This document shows positions 8,687 to 17,502 of a stretch of 46,641 nt of DNA, piece by piece. The notes under the pieces were generated by a model. That model saw only the letters and a program-made list of their open reading frames with translations. It had not been told where the DNA came from and made no database searches. How positions within the stretch are numbered: position 1 is the stretch's first letter; every line of letters starts with the position of its first letter. Origin of the DNA: an uncultured Tessaracoccus sp. (GTDB lineage Bacteria; Actinomycetota; Actinomycetes; Propionibacteriales; Propionibacteriaceae); assembly GCF_947255005.1 (NCBI RefSeq), contig NZ_CAMYFI010000017.1, positions 1 through 46,641 of the forward strand. Direction: 5' to 3'. A program made the translations under genes and the position numbers.

Positions 8687-10554
8687 TTGGCTACTCCCAT
8701 CAGATCGAAAGCGGACTCGAGCAGCTCCACCACGTCCATCCCGTCGAAGACGTTGCCGTCGAGGACGGACTCGGGGTTCTCAGCTCCGAGCTCCTTGAGT
8801 TGACCCGCGAGGAGGATGCGCTTCGCGCCCGCCTCCTTGAGGGCCTTGGCCACTGCCATGCCGTGCTCGGCGTACATGGCCGCGTTCGAGCACAGCACCG
8901 CGAGCTTGGCGCCCGATTCGGTGAACTGGCGCGCGAATTCCAGCGGGTCGGTGCTCTCCACAAGCTGCGTCTCGATGCCGCCGACGTGGAGCAGGTTCGA
9001 CGTGAAACCCTCGCGGGGGCCGTAGTGGCGACGCTGGCCGATGCAGGCAAGGAACGCGGTGGGCGTGTTGCCAGCTTCCTTCGCCGCGGCTGCGCGGTCG
9101 CGCAGGGCTTCGAAGACCTCCGCGTCGCGCACGAGCTTCAGCCCGTGCAGCTGAGGTGCTTCGGGGCGGGGGCGCGCCGTCGTGACGTCACCTTCGAGGG
9201 GGTTGGGGAACGTCGAGGTGCCAGTGATGGGTAGCTTGCGGGTGGCAAGCAACTTTGCGCGCTTGGCGTTCAGCTCATCCAGCTGGGCCGCGACGGTGCC
9301 GTCGGTGAGCTTCTTTGCGAAGCCCTCGGCGTCGAGTTCCTGGAACACCTTCCACGCGGCCTCGCACATCTGCTCAGTCATGGATTCGACGAACCAGGAT
9401 CCGCCAGCCGGGTCGTTGACGCGGCCGACGTTGGCTTCCTCCGACAGCAGTACCTGCACGTTGCGGGAGATGCGACGGGAGAACTCGCCCGGCAGCCCCC
9501 AGACGGTGTCGAAGGGGAGGACGGTCTGCACTTCCGCCATGCCTGCGGACGCCGCGAACGAGGCGGTCGTCGCGCGCAGGATGTTCACGTAGGCGTCCGA
9601 ACGGGTCATCTCGCGCAGCGAGGTAACGGCGTGCTGGATCGCGCCGCGGTTGTCGTCGGAAACCCCCAGCACCTCGCCCACCCGGCTCCACAGGGTGCGC
9701 AGCGCGCGCAGCCGGGCGATGGTGAGGAACTGGTCGGTGGTTGCCGACACGCGGAACATGATCTGGCCGAACGCCTCGTCAGCGGTGAGACCGGCGTCGA
9801 CGAGCGCGCGGACGTATTCGACGCCCACCGCGATGGCGTAGGCCAGTTCGTGCACGTCGCCTGCGCCGGCGTTGTTGTAGATCGTGGCGTCGACGACGAT
9901 CGGGCGCACGTTGGCAAACGGCTTCGCGAGCTCGACGGCCTCCTTGAGGACGCTCAGATCAGGCTCGGTGCCGGCTAGCGCGGCGGCGCCGATTGGGTCG
10001 ATGCCGAGGTTGCCGGCAACCTTGTTCGGGTCTCCCTTGGCGAACACCTCGACGAGGGCCTTGGCCGCGTCGAGCTGCTGCGTCTTCGAAGTGAGGTAGA
10101 TGGGGGCGAGGTCGATCAGCACACCTTCGAGCACAGTTGCGACGTCGCTCGCTGCGATGGCGTCGGGGTCGACGCGCAGGAACACCGCGGTGCCGCCGCG
10201 CTCTAGGTCGGCGAGGATCTGCTTCTTGGTGAAGGCAGTATCGCCGTCCTCGTGGAGCTGGGCGATACCCCAGGCCCCTTCCATCTGGCCGGTGCGCACC
10301 GTCGAGCCGCGCGTGAAGGGGGCGACGCCGGGGTACCCCAGCTCTTCCACGCCATCTTCCTTCTTATACAGCGGCTTGATCTCGAGGCCATCGACCGTGT
10401 GACTCGTCAGGCGTTTGTACGCCTGCTCAATGTCCAGCTCTTTACCTTCTGGCCGCCTCCGGTTCAGCACCTTGAGCACTTGCTCTTCCCACTGTTCTTG
10501 GGTGGGGGTGTCGAAGTCGGCGGCCAGGTTGAAGTCTTGCGTCTCAGCGCTCAT
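8683..10554 (-). CDS. mutA: Methylmalonyl-CoA mutase small subunit
   Basis: The protein has 623 residues. This non-catalytic paralogue forms a heterodimer with MutB. The barrel region is recognisable (YPGVAPFTRGSTVRTGQMEGAWGIAQ, FRVSATTDQFLTIARLRALRTLW, NDPAGGSWFVESMT), but the C-terminal cobalamin-fold domain has IGQRRHYGPREG in place of DxHxxG, as expected for the subunit that does not bind B12. The start is ATG 10554 with GGAGAG 4 nt upstream. The gene overlaps mutB by 4 nt. No epimerase or transcarboxylase gene is nearby. Confidence 0.97.
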   Translation of the reverse strand: MSAETQDFNLAADFDTPTQEQWEEQVLKVLNRRRPEGKELDIEQAYKRLTSHTVDGLEIKPLYKKEDGVEELGYPGVAPFTRGSTVRTGQMEGAWGIAQLHEDGDTAFTKKQILADLERGGTAVFLRVDPDAIAASDVATVLEGVLIDLAPIYLTSKTQQLDAAKALVEVFAKGDPNKVAGNLGIDPIGAAALAGTEPDLSVLKEAVELAKPFANVRPIVVDATIYNNAGAGDVHELAYAIAVGVEYVRALVDAGLTADEAFGQIMFRVSATTDQFLTIARLRALRTLWSRVGEVLGVSDDNRGAIQHAVTSLREMTRSDAYVNILRATTASFAASAGMAEVQTVLPFDTVWGLPGEFSRRISRNVQVLLSEEANVGRVNDPAGGSWFVESMTEQMCEAAWKVFQELDAEGFAKKLTDGTVAAQLDELNAKRAKLLATRKLPITGTSTFPNPLEGDVTTARPRPEAPQLHGLKLVRDAEVFEALRDRAAAAKEAGNTPTAFLACIGQRRHYGPREGFTSNLLHVGGIETQLVESTDPLEFARQFTESGAKLAVLCSNAAMYAEHGMAVAKALKEAGAKRILLAGQLKELGAENPESVLDGNVFDGMDVVELLESAFDLMGVAK

Positions 10555-10817
10555 AGCTCTCCATCCGGGTCTCGGGCCCGGTCCGGGCCCACATACCCAA
10601 CCCTAGTGGGTGCCAGTTTCACCGACGCCTTCGGGTATCGGTTGCGCCGAGGCCGGTACCCGACCAGCCCGCGGGATCCCGTCCAGCAGGTGCAACCTGT
10701 GCGGCTCTGTCCCGGAACATGTGTCACCTGCCTAGCTGCGACGAGGCGCCGCCGGGAAGCAGGTGACACTTGATCCGCTCAGTTGCCGCACAGGTTACGT
10801 GTGCCCGGGTGGTTGCC
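10555..10817. other. Intergenic region upstream of mutA
   Basis: This 263-bp gap holds a near-perfect GC palindrome (GGGCCCGGTCCGGGCCC, 10574-10590) within the probable mutA leader and one copy of the 103-bp dispersed repeat. I see no convincing promoter hexamers. Confidence 0.5.
10694..10796. repeat. 103-bp imperfect palindromic repeat, copy 1
   Basis: Bounded by AACCTGTGCGGC and its reverse complement GCCGCACAGGTT. The two arms (about 37 nt each) pair imperfectly around a centre containing GCGACGAGGCGCCG. Two further copies of exactly the same length lie at 14453-14555 and 30013-30115. All three are outside genes. Confidence 0.88.
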
Positions 10818-11792
10818 TCACCGCGCGAGGAGGAACTTCTCGTCGGGCGTCGACGACAATCGTGCGCGGTCGTGCGGTTCGGACCAACCTGAGAGATCCG
10901 GGCCCTTGGGGATGATCGCATCGGGTTCCAACGCGGCCGAAGTGTAGTAGCCCTGTTTGATGTGGTCGAAGTTGGTGGTGGAGCCGAACCCCGGCGTCTC
11001 GTACAGGTCCCTCGCATACCCCCACAGGTGCTCGAAATCGACGAGCCGCTGCCTGTTGGTCTTGAAACGTCCGTAATACGCCGCGTCGAATCTCGCGAGC
11101 GTGACCCACAGTCGGATGTCTGCGTCGGTGATGTGGTCGCCGAAGAGGAAGCGACGGGTGGCTAGGCGTTCTTCGATCGTGTCGAGGGCTTGGAAGAGTG
11201 CGTCGTAGGCCTGTTCGTAGGCCTCCTGCGTGCGAGCGAAGCCTGCTTTGTAGACGCCGTTGTTGATGTTGTGGAAGACGTAGTCGTTCAGATCGTCGAT
11301 CTGCGTACGGAGTTCTTCCGGGTACAGGACTGGCGCGTTGGGCTTGTGGAATGGTGCCCACTCCACTTCCCAATAGTTCGTGAGTCGGTGGTAGTCGTTG
11401 TTCACCACGGCGCCGGATGCGATGTCGACGACGGCGGGCACCGTCGAGCGCTTGTCATAGTGCGGGTCCGCGCGTAGATAGGCATCGGTGACGTACTCAT
11501 AGCCGAGCACTGGATCCCGGCCATCGGGGTCGAGAGTGAAACGCCAGCCGTTGTCAGTACGCACCGGCCCCGCAACGCCGACGCTGATGGCATCGGTGAG
11601 CCCGAGGAGGTTCAGGGCAATCAGCTGTCGGTGCGCCCACGGGCAGATGTTGGCAACGAGGAGCCGGTATCGACCTGCTTCGACGGGCAGGTCGCCCGGT
11701 CCGAAACCGAACGGCGTCGTGAATGAATTGGACTGTCTGGCGAATGCGCCGTCTTTCGTCGTTTCCTTGGTGAGCTCGCTTGCGGCAGCCAT
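10818..11792 (-). CDS. Glutathionyl-hydroquinone reductase-like GST (YqjG/Ecm4 family), paralogue 1
   Basis: The protein has 324 residues. The start is ATG 11792 with AAGGAGG 7 nt upstream. The N-terminal thioredoxin fold has the catalytic Cys50 in NICPWAHRQ; the C-terminal half is the helical GST domain (DALFQALDTIEERLATRRFLFGDHIT is typical). The family reduces S-thiolated hydroquinones. Actinobacteria usually have mycothiol instead of glutathione, so the natural thiol is uncertain. It lies 1 nt downstream of paralogue 2, and residues about 116-231 are encoded by DNA identical to that paralogue while flanking parts are clearly diverged. Confidence 0.9.
   Translation of the reverse strand: MAAASELTKETTKDGAFARQSNSFTTPFGFGPGDLPVEAGRYRLLVANICPWAHRQLIALNLLGLTDAISVGVAGPVRTDNGWRFTLDPDGRDPVLGYEYVTDAYLRADPHYDKRSTVPAVVDIASGAVVNNDYHRLTNYWEVEWAPFHKPNAPVLYPEELRTQIDDLNDYVFHNINNGVYKAGFARTQEAYEQAYDALFQALDTIEERLATRRFLFGDHITDADIRLWVTLARFDAAYYGRFKTNRQRLVDFEHLWGYARDLYETPGFGSTTNFDHIKQGYYTSAALEPDAIIPKGPDLSGWSEPHDRARLSSTPDEKFLLAR
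11101..11446. repeat. 346-bp block identical to 12098-12443
   Basis: Read base by base, 11101-11446 and 12098-12443 show no difference, whereas the sequences on both sides differ at many positions. The block lies in the same reading frame of the two tandem paralogues. Confidence 0.9.
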
Positions 11793-11793
11793 G

Positions 11794-12792
11794 TCAGGCC
11801 TCCTTCTTTCCGTCGTTGTGGCGGCGGAACTTCTCGTCGGGTGTCGTGCTGAGGTGTTCCCGCCCGTGCGGGGCATCCCAGGTGGCGAGGTCTGGGCCCT
11901 TGGGGGTGATCCCGAACTGCGACTTCACTACGGGGATCGAGTAGTAGTGGCGCTTGATGTGATCGAAGTTCGTGGTAGAGCCAAAACCGGGCGTCTGGAA
12001 TAGATCCCGTGCGTAGCCCCAGAGCTGCTCGAACTCCGTCAGCCGTTGGCGGTTGCAATGGAACGCGCCGTGGTAAGCCGCGTCGAAGCGCACCAGAGTG
12101 ACCCACAGTCGGATGTCTGCGTCGGTGATGTGGTCGCCGAAGAGGAAGCGACGGGTGGCTAGGCGTTCTTCGATCGTGTCGAGGGCTTGGAAGAGTGCGT
12201 CGTAGGCCTGTTCGTAGGCCTCCTGCGTGCGAGCGAAGCCTGCTTTGTAGACGCCGTTGTTGATGTTGTGGAAGACGTAGTCGTTCAGATCGTCGATCTG
12301 CGTACGGAGTTCTTCCGGGTACAGGACTGGCGCGTTGGGCTTGTGGAATGGTGCCCACTCCACTTCCCAATAGTTCGTGAGTCGGTGGTAGTCGTTGTTC
12401 ACCACGGCGCCGGATGCGATGTCGACGACGGCGGGCACCGTCGGGCGCCCATCGAACGTCGGATCGCCCGCAAGATATGCCTCGCGCAACTCGTGGATGC
12501 CAAGAACCGGATCGACGCCACCCTCGTCGAGGTTGAATTCCCAGCCGTGTTCGCCGCGGATCGGATCGACGATGCCGACGCTGATCGAATGTTGGAGCCC
12601 GAGCACCTCGCGAACAATCAACTGGCGGTGCGCCCAGGGGCAGAGGTTTCCAACGATGAGTCGATACTTCCCCCGAACGACGGGCAGCTGGCGTTCGCCG
12701 TCGCCAAATGGGGTAGTGAAGCGGTTCTTCTGGCGATGGAACTCACCGCCGCTGCCCACCTCAGCCTGCAGATGGTCCTTGGTGCCGGTCAT
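11794..12792 (-). CDS. Glutathionyl-hydroquinone reductase-like GST, paralogue 2
   Basis: The protein has 332 residues. The start ATG 12792 follows GAGGAGG and overlaps the stop of the upstream MFS gene (ATGA), which shows translational coupling. The catalytic Cys51 is in NLCPWAHRQ and the GST helical domain is complete, with conserved GRPTVPAVVD, TNYWEVEW and FGSTTNFDHIK. It shares the first-half architecture and a 346-bp identical block with the next gene. With the MHS-type transporter it forms a three-gene operon, suggesting uptake and reductive dethiolation of a quinone-like or aromatic compound; the substrate is not known. Confidence 0.9.
   Translation of the reverse strand: MTGTKDHLQAEVGSGGEFHRQKNRFTTPFGDGERQLPVVRGKYRLIVGNLCPWAHRQLIVREVLGLQHSISVGIVDPIRGEHGWEFNLDEGGVDPVLGIHELREAYLAGDPTFDGRPTVPAVVDIASGAVVNNDYHRLTNYWEVEWAPFHKPNAPVLYPEELRTQIDDLNDYVFHNINNGVYKAGFARTQEAYEQAYDALFQALDTIEERLATRRFLFGDHITDADIRLWVTLVRFDAAYHGAFHCNRQRLTEFEQLWGYARDLFQTPGFGSTTNFDHIKRHYYSIPVVKSQFGITPKGPDLATWDAPHGREHLSTTPDEKFRRHNDGKKEA
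12098..12443. repeat. 346-bp block identical to 11101-11446
   Basis: This is the second copy of the identical segment, in direct orientation with a 997-bp offset. It probably arose by recent gene conversion between the tandem paralogues. Confidence 0.9.
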
Positions 12793-14126
12793 GCTTGTGC
12801 CTCCTCGAAGTGAGAGCGGGTGGAGGTGTTCTCCTTGAGATCCTTGCCGCGGGTCTCTGGAATGACGAGGGCCACGATGATGGAAATGAGCACTGCGATC
12901 GCCACGTAGACGCCGAAGTACTGCGGACCCCAGTTCGCGCCGATCCAGGTTTGCAACGCGCTGACGGTGCCGCCGAACACTGCTGTTGCGACGGCGTAGC
13001 TGAACCCAACGCCAATCGTGCGGATCGACGTCGGTACCAACTCCGCCATGAGCGCAGGCAAGATCGACAGCGGTGCGGCGAGCAGGACCATGGAGAGGGC
13101 CTGCGCGACGAACATCCTGCCAGCCGAGCCGTCGAGGAACTGCATCAACCCGAATGTTGTCACCGCCACTCCGGCAAGGCCGATCAGTACGACGGGCTTG
13201 CGGCCGATGCGGTCTGAGAGCGCGCCCCACAGAGGGAGAGACGCCATGGCGATGAGGTTGGAACCGACGGACGCCCACAGCGTCGATGAAGGATCCGCGT
13301 GGAAGACGGCAATGTGGTATCCGGTCATTGCGGCCCAGTTTTGGAAGGCAATCGTCACGCCGAGCGTGAGGCCGATGATCATGAGCGCGGGACGCCAGGC
13401 GCGCAGCATCTCACGGGCAATGCTTGGACGTTGGGCATGGTCTTGTGCCTCTTTGAACACCTCAGTTTCGGGAAGCCGCGAGACGAGCACGAGTGCGTAG
13501 ATGGAACCGAGCGCACCGACGCCGAACGCGATGCGCCAGCCTCCCGTAATGAGCGCGTCGGCGCCAAGCACTGAAGTGAGGACAGCTCCGAGAAGGTTGC
13601 CGAGGAGCCCACCCGCAAGGATCGCGACGTAGACCCACGACGACCAGAGCCCACGGTTGTGCGGTTTGGCCATCTCCGAGACGTACGCTCCCGCGGCAGG
13701 CTGCTCGCCACCATGTGCCAGGCCCTGAATGATGCGGGCGGTGACCAACACGATGGCCGCGCCGATGCCGATCGTGTGCTGCGTTGGAGCGAGCGCAATC
13801 ATTGCGGTGCCTAGCAGAGCTGCTGCCGACGTACCGAACAGTGACACCTTTCGGCCCCGGGTATCAGAAATATGGCCGAAGATCAGCGATCCAACCGGGC
13901 GGGCAATGAAGCCGACAGCAAAGACCAGATTGGCGCCCAAGAAGGCCGAAACGCCGTCCTTCGCGAAGAATGAAGTGGCGAAGAACGCTGCGAACGTGGA
14001 GTAGATGGCCCAGTCGAACACCTCGAACGTTGAGCCTGCCATGGCGCCATACAGATGCCGGAGTTTGCGAGGGTCTTGTGGGGTGAAATGGGTGGATGAG
14101 GGTGTGGTTGCCGTTGTGACGGACAT
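12789..14126 (-). CDS. MFS transporter, metabolite:H+ symporter (MHS) family
   Basis: The protein has 445 residues with about 12 membrane helices. The start ATG 14126 follows AAGGAAC. The MFS loop signature appears as GHISDTRGRKVSLFG between helices 2 and 3 and again as GALSDRIGRKP in the second half; AHGGEQPAAGAYVSEM matches the helix-4/5 region of the MHS (shikimate/proline/alpha-ketoglutarate symporter) group. It couples substrate uptake to protons in the cytoplasmic membrane. The stop overlaps the start of the GST paralogue, so the substrate is probably related to the quinone or aromatic chemistry of those enzymes; this is inferred from context only. Confidence 0.9.
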   Translation of the reverse strand: MSVTTATTPSSTHFTPQDPRKLRHLYGAMAGSTFEVFDWAIYSTFAAFFATSFFAKDGVSAFLGANLVFAVGFIARPVGSLIFGHISDTRGRKVSLFGTSAAALLGTAMIALAPTQHTIGIGAAIVLVTARIIQGLAHGGEQPAAGAYVSEMAKPHNRGLWSSWVYVAILAGGLLGNLLGAVLTSVLGADALITGGWRIAFGVGALGSIYALVLVSRLPETEVFKEAQDHAQRPSIAREMLRAWRPALMIIGLTLGVTIAFQNWAAMTGYHIAVFHADPSSTLWASVGSNLIAMASLPLWGALSDRIGRKPVVLIGLAGVAVTTFGLMQFLDGSAGRMFVAQALSMVLLAAPLSILPALMAELVPTSIRTIGVGFSYAVATAVFGGTVSALQTWIGANWGPQYFGVYVAIAVLISIIVALVIPETRGKDLKENTSTRSHFEEAQA

Positions 14127-14339
14127 GCAGGTTCCTTGGGTAGCTCGCCTGCGCGTAGGCAGGCGTAAGAGAGACGACTGCAGCACGGGATCAAGCGTGG
14201 TGACAGTCGAGAATTCTTGGGTGCGCTAGTGCGCTCAACCTCGTTCAGAGGGATGTGGTGCGGGGGAGCACAGCTCAAGCGACGATCATCGTCGCGGAAT
14301 GTCGATCAGAGACAGCGCTGGGTAGCGACACGGAGCAGA

Positions 14340-14368
14340 TCAATATGCCTGCGCTCCGTCAGCATCAA
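14340..14368 (-). promoter_or_regulatory. Possible promoter of the MFS-GST operon
   Basis: On the minus strand, TTGATG and TATTGA are separated by 17 nt. They would start transcription about 205 nt before the MFS ATG, leaving a long leader. Only the hexamers support this. Confidence 0.35.
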
Positions 14369-14452
14369 AGTCATGGGGCAACACTAACCCATCCATGAAC
14401 CGACGGTCCACGGCTGCTCGAAGTGTGGGCACAGGTGGAGCCGGGCAGGTGG

Positions 14453-14555
14453 AACCTGTGCGGCTCTGTCCCGGAACAAGTGTCACTTGCCTAGCCGCGA
14501 CGAGGCGCCGCCCAGAAGCAGGTGACACATGATCCGCTCAGTTGCCGCACAGGTT
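14453..14555. repeat. 103-bp imperfect palindromic repeat, copy 2
   Basis: It has the same AACCTGTGCGGC and GCCGCACAGGTT ends, length and centre as copy 1. A short duplicate of the central sequence follows 9 nt after the right end. Confidence 0.88.
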
Positions 14556-14783
14556 ACAGGTGCCTAGCCGCGACGAGGCGTCGTCGGGAGATATCGCCTC
14601 GACAAGGTGGGGGCAAAGCGGGAAGACCGGCGGGCGCTATCGCCTCGGCGTCGAGAGACAGAGAAACCGTCGGCACAATTTTCCCCCAACGGCACGGCCT
14701 GCTACGCGTTGTCGTATACTCGAGTCACTACGAGTAGTAGTAGCCCGTTCAACCGTACCCGACGAGCAATAAGGGGGCAGACG

Positions 14784-15281
14784 ATGGGCCGCTGGATCCA
14801 ACGACGGTGGCACGACTTCACCCATGCCTTCACGGGGTGGATGGGCGTCACGCTCGCAGCATTGATCGGTGTGACGATCGGTGTCACGGGTTTTACCTTT
14901 CACTATTCCGGATTCTTCAACTACTTCGGAGACAGCTCGGAGACCTGCGTCGCCTGCCACGCGATGAACGAGCAATATGAGGGCTGGGCAAGGGGGTCGC
15001 ATCGTGACGTCACCACCTGCAACTCCTGCCACACCCCGCACGATTCCATCGTGGCGAAATACATCAACAAGGCCGACAACGGCTTCTTCCACTCACTGTG
15101 GTTCACGACCGGCACTTACCCGGAGAACATCAAGATTCGTGACCACAACAGGGGAATCGTCGAGGATTCCTGCGTCTATTGCCATGGGGCGATGGTCGAC
15201 GACATTGCCCACGGTTCGGCCGCTCGCGGCGAACAACTCTCCTGCATTCGATGCCACGACGGCGTGGGCCACAAGAGGTGA
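14784..15281 (+). CDS. nrfH: Cytochrome c nitrite reductase small subunit NrfH
   Basis: The protein has 165 residues. The start ATG 14784 follows AAGGGGG. One N-terminal membrane helix (LAALIGVTIGVTGFTFHYSGF) anchors it, followed by four c-type haem sites: CVACH, CNSCH, CVYCH and CIRCH. This NapC/NirT-family protein takes electrons from menaquinol and passes them to NrfA on the outer face of the membrane. It is the first gene of a six-gene operon; nrfA begins 5 nt after its stop. Length and haem count match NrfH. Confidence 0.96.
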   Translation: MGRWIQRRWHDFTHAFTGWMGVTLAALIGVTIGVTGFTFHYSGFFNYFGDSSETCVACHAMNEQYEGWARGSHRDVTTCNSCHTPHDSIVAKYINKADNGFFHSLWFTTGTYPENIKIRDHNRGIVEDSCVYCHGAMVDDIAHGSAARGEQLSCIRCHDGVGHKR

Positions 15282-15286
15282 ACAAC

Positions 15287-16726
15287 ATGACTGACAATGC
15301 AACCAAGAAACCTGAGCAGAAACTCTGGGTCGGTCCGAGGGCCCGCTGGGTGCCGATTATGGTGCTGGTGCTGGTCGCGGCATGTGCGGCTGCACTCACC
15401 TGGTTCCTCACCACCATCTTCGAAAACAAGCAGGATGCCAAGGCACCGTTCACCCACGTTGTGAACGTCGACGAGACCACCTACGACGCGGAGGTTTGGG
15501 GTAAGAACTTCCCGCGTGAGTACGAAGGGCACATCGCCACCAAGGAGATGAGCAACGATCCGCAGAAGACCGTCGAACACAAGCCCACCAAGAACGACCC
15601 CCGTACGCGCGTCGCGACGAGCAAACTCGAGCTGGATCCGCGATTGGTGACGATGTGGCAGGGCTATGCGTTCTCCGTCGACTACCGCAAGCCCCGTGGC
15701 CACGAGTACATGCTGGAGGATCAGCAGCTCACCCGTCGCGTGCGCGAATTCGAGCAGCCAGGCGCCTGTCTGAACTGCCACGCCTCGCTGCCTGAGGTCA
15801 TGGACTCTCTCGGCAACGGCGACCGCGAGGCCGGCTGGGCTGCGATGAACAAGCTGCCTTACAACGAAGCCGTCCAGCACGCCAAGGCCCCGATCGCCTG
15901 CATCGACTGCCACGAACCCGGCACCATGAAACTGCGCGCCACCCGCCCCGCATTCATCGAGGGCATCGCCCGCTACATGGAAAATGTCAAGGGCATCAAG
16001 GACTACGACGTCAACCGCGACGCCAGCGTCCAGGAGATGCGCTCGTTCGTGTGTGCTCAGTGCCACGTCGAGTACTACTTCAAGGGTGAGGAGAAGACAC
16101 TCACCTTCCCGTGGACCCACGGCCTTGAAGCCAACGACGCAATCAAGTACTACGACGAGGTGGGCTGGAGCGACTTCGAGCACAAGCTCACGGGCGCGAA
16201 CGTGATCAAGGCGCAGCACCCCGACTTCGAGACGTGGTCGCAGGGCGCCCACGCGGCCAACGGTGTTGGTTGCGCGGACTGCCACATGGCCTACAAGCGC
16301 GACGGCGCACAGAAGATCACCGACCATCAGATCGCCAGCCCCATGCGCAGCAAGGAGTCGATCAACCAGACCTGCCTCACCTGCCACCACGCTACTGAGG
16401 ATGAGATGCAGGCCCGCGTCGACAAGATTCAGGAACGCTGGCAGGGCTCGGTCGACGTTGCCTTCGACGCCCTCGACGCCCTCATCAAGGACATCGAGGC
16501 CAACAAGGACACGGCCGATCCGGCAGCCCTGACGAAGGCCCGTGACTTCCAGCGCAACGCCCAGTTCCTGATCGACATGAACGTCTCCGAGAACAGCCAC
16601 GGCTTCCACGCCCCGCAGTATCAGACTTCGCTGCTCAACCAGGCCACCGACTACGCCCGCAAGGGTCAGCTTGCCCTCCACGGCATCGACGTTGGCCCGG
16701 TGACTGCGAGCGGACAGAACGGATGA
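15287..16726 (+). CDS. nrfA: Ammonia-forming cytochrome c nitrite reductase NrfA
   Basis: The protein has 479 residues with an N-terminal signal/anchor helix (residues 22-44). Five haem c sites are visible: C161-H165 (CLNCH), C205-H209 (CIDCH), C256-H260 (CAQCH), C329-H333 (CADCH) and C363-H367 (CLTCH). The active-site region VEYYF after haem 3 and the LTFPWTHG loop supply the Tyr and His positions of the pocket. It reduces nitrite to ammonium with six electrons. In many NrfA proteins the first, catalytic haem is CxxCK; here it is CxxCH, so His replaces the usual lysine ligand, as in a minority of the family. The gene overlaps the next by 4 nt. Confidence 0.96.
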   Translation: MTDNATKKPEQKLWVGPRARWVPIMVLVLVAACAAALTWFLTTIFENKQDAKAPFTHVVNVDETTYDAEVWGKNFPREYEGHIATKEMSNDPQKTVEHKPTKNDPRTRVATSKLELDPRLVTMWQGYAFSVDYRKPRGHEYMLEDQQLTRRVREFEQPGACLNCHASLPEVMDSLGNGDREAGWAAMNKLPYNEAVQHAKAPIACIDCHEPGTMKLRATRPAFIEGIARYMENVKGIKDYDVNRDASVQEMRSFVCAQCHVEYYFKGEEKTLTFPWTHGLEANDAIKYYDEVGWSDFEHKLTGANVIKAQHPDFETWSQGAHAANGVGCADCHMAYKRDGAQKITDHQIASPMRSKESINQTCLTCHHATEDEMQARVDKIQERWQGSVDVAFDALDALIKDIEANKDTADPAALTKARDFQRNAQFLIDMNVSENSHGFHAPQYQTSLLNQATDYARKGQLALHGIDVGPVTASGQNG

Positions 16727-17499
16727 GTGACCCTAGCGGCAGCGTCGATGTTCAGGCGCTCGACGAGTTCCTTGCTCAGGCGCCGCCTGAACTGAAGGAT
16801 TGGGCTGACGCGCAGCGCGATGGGCTGTCGTCAGCGCCCGGATTGGCGGACCTCCAAGACGACGAAAGCATCGTCGCCGACGAGCCGACTGACCGGAAGC
16901 GGAAACGGGAGCCGGCCACCGTTGCGCAGGGCATCAACAAAGTCCTCGTCGCGCTGCTCGCAGCCGCGATCGTGTTGCTGGTACAGGCCTGGGGTCGTCC
17001 CGCGCCCGCACCTGCACCCGACGCGCCAGCCGGGGGCATGCCCTCGATGGGTGCGGGCCAGACCACCTTCAAGGAACTCGACACCAAACGTGTGGGCGAG
17101 TTGAAACAGCGGCTGGAGCAGAACGCCAAAGACGTCGAAGCGCTGCGCGAGCTCGGCACGCTCTATCAGGAAGCGGGCCAGTGGCAGGAAGCCTACGACT
17201 GCTGGGAGAAGCTGCTCGCCGTGAAGCCCGATGATGTTGATGCGCTGCTCTCGAGCGGCGTGTACCGCTTCAACACCGGCGACATCGCCGGTGCAGAACA
17301 GCGCTGGACGCAGGTCACAAAGATTGCCCCGGACAAGCCCGAGGGCTACTACAACCTGGGCTTCGTCCACATGGCCAAACAACCGGCCGACACCGCGAAG
17401 GCAAAGGCCGCGTGGGAGAAGCTGCTTGAGGTGGCGCCCGATTCGGAACTGGCCAAGACGGCCTCGCAGCACATCGACCGCATGGACAAGGAGGGGTGA
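16723..17499 (+). CDS. Membrane-anchored TPR protein (NrfG/CcmI-like)
   Basis: The protein has 258 residues. A charged cytoplasmic N-terminus (1-68) is followed by one membrane helix (about 70-90, VLVALLAAAIVLLVQAW), a Pro-rich spacer, then at least three TPR units (ALRELGTLYQEAGQWQEAYDCW; ALLSSGVYRFNTGDIAGAEQRW; GYYNLGFVHMAKQPADTAKAK) on the outer face. Such proteins present apocytochrome or assist haem attachment. The start overlaps the nrfA stop (ATGA). Position between nrfA and the ResB/CcsA genes supports a role in maturing NrfHA. It is not a true NrfG by sequence alone, so no symbol is given. Confidence 0.85.
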   Translation: MSDPSGSVDVQALDEFLAQAPPELKDWADAQRDGLSSAPGLADLQDDESIVADEPTDRKRKREPATVAQGINKVLVALLAAAIVLLVQAWGRPAPAPAPDAPAGGMPSMGAGQTTFKELDTKRVGELKQRLEQNAKDVEALRELGTLYQEAGQWQEAYDCWEKLLAVKPDDVDALLSSGVYRFNTGDIAGAEQRWTQVTKIAPDKPEGYYNLGFVHMAKQPADTAKAKAAWEKLLEVAPDSELAKTASQHIDRMDKEG

Positions 17500-17502
17500 C
17501 CC

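Larger units (their letters stand above)
14127..14783. other. Divergent intergenic region between the MFS operon and nrfHA
   Basis: The 657 bp hold a possible MFS promoter (14340-14368), copy 2 of the 103-bp repeat (14453-14555), and a partial tandem echo of its centre: CTAGCCGCGACGAGGCG occurs at 14491-14507 and again at 14564-14580. Near 14713-14735, TATACT is followed by CTCGAGTCACTACGAG, an interrupted palindrome that could be a regulator site for nrfH. I see no gene. Confidence 0.5.

Noticed and set aside
10574..10590. GC palindrome GGGCCCGGTCCGGGCCC upstream of mutA
   Set aside because: Could be an operator or hairpin, but it is pure GC and short in a GC-rich genome; noted only within the intergenic region.
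11794..13278. A 494-codon frame suggesting a fusion of transporter and GST
   Set aside because: The extra N-terminal part is the transporter gene read out of frame; the GST has its own ATG and GAGGAGG site at 12792.
15176..16681. Open frame of 501 codons on the minus strand
   Set aside because: Antisense shadow of nrfA, whose five haem motifs settle the coding strand.
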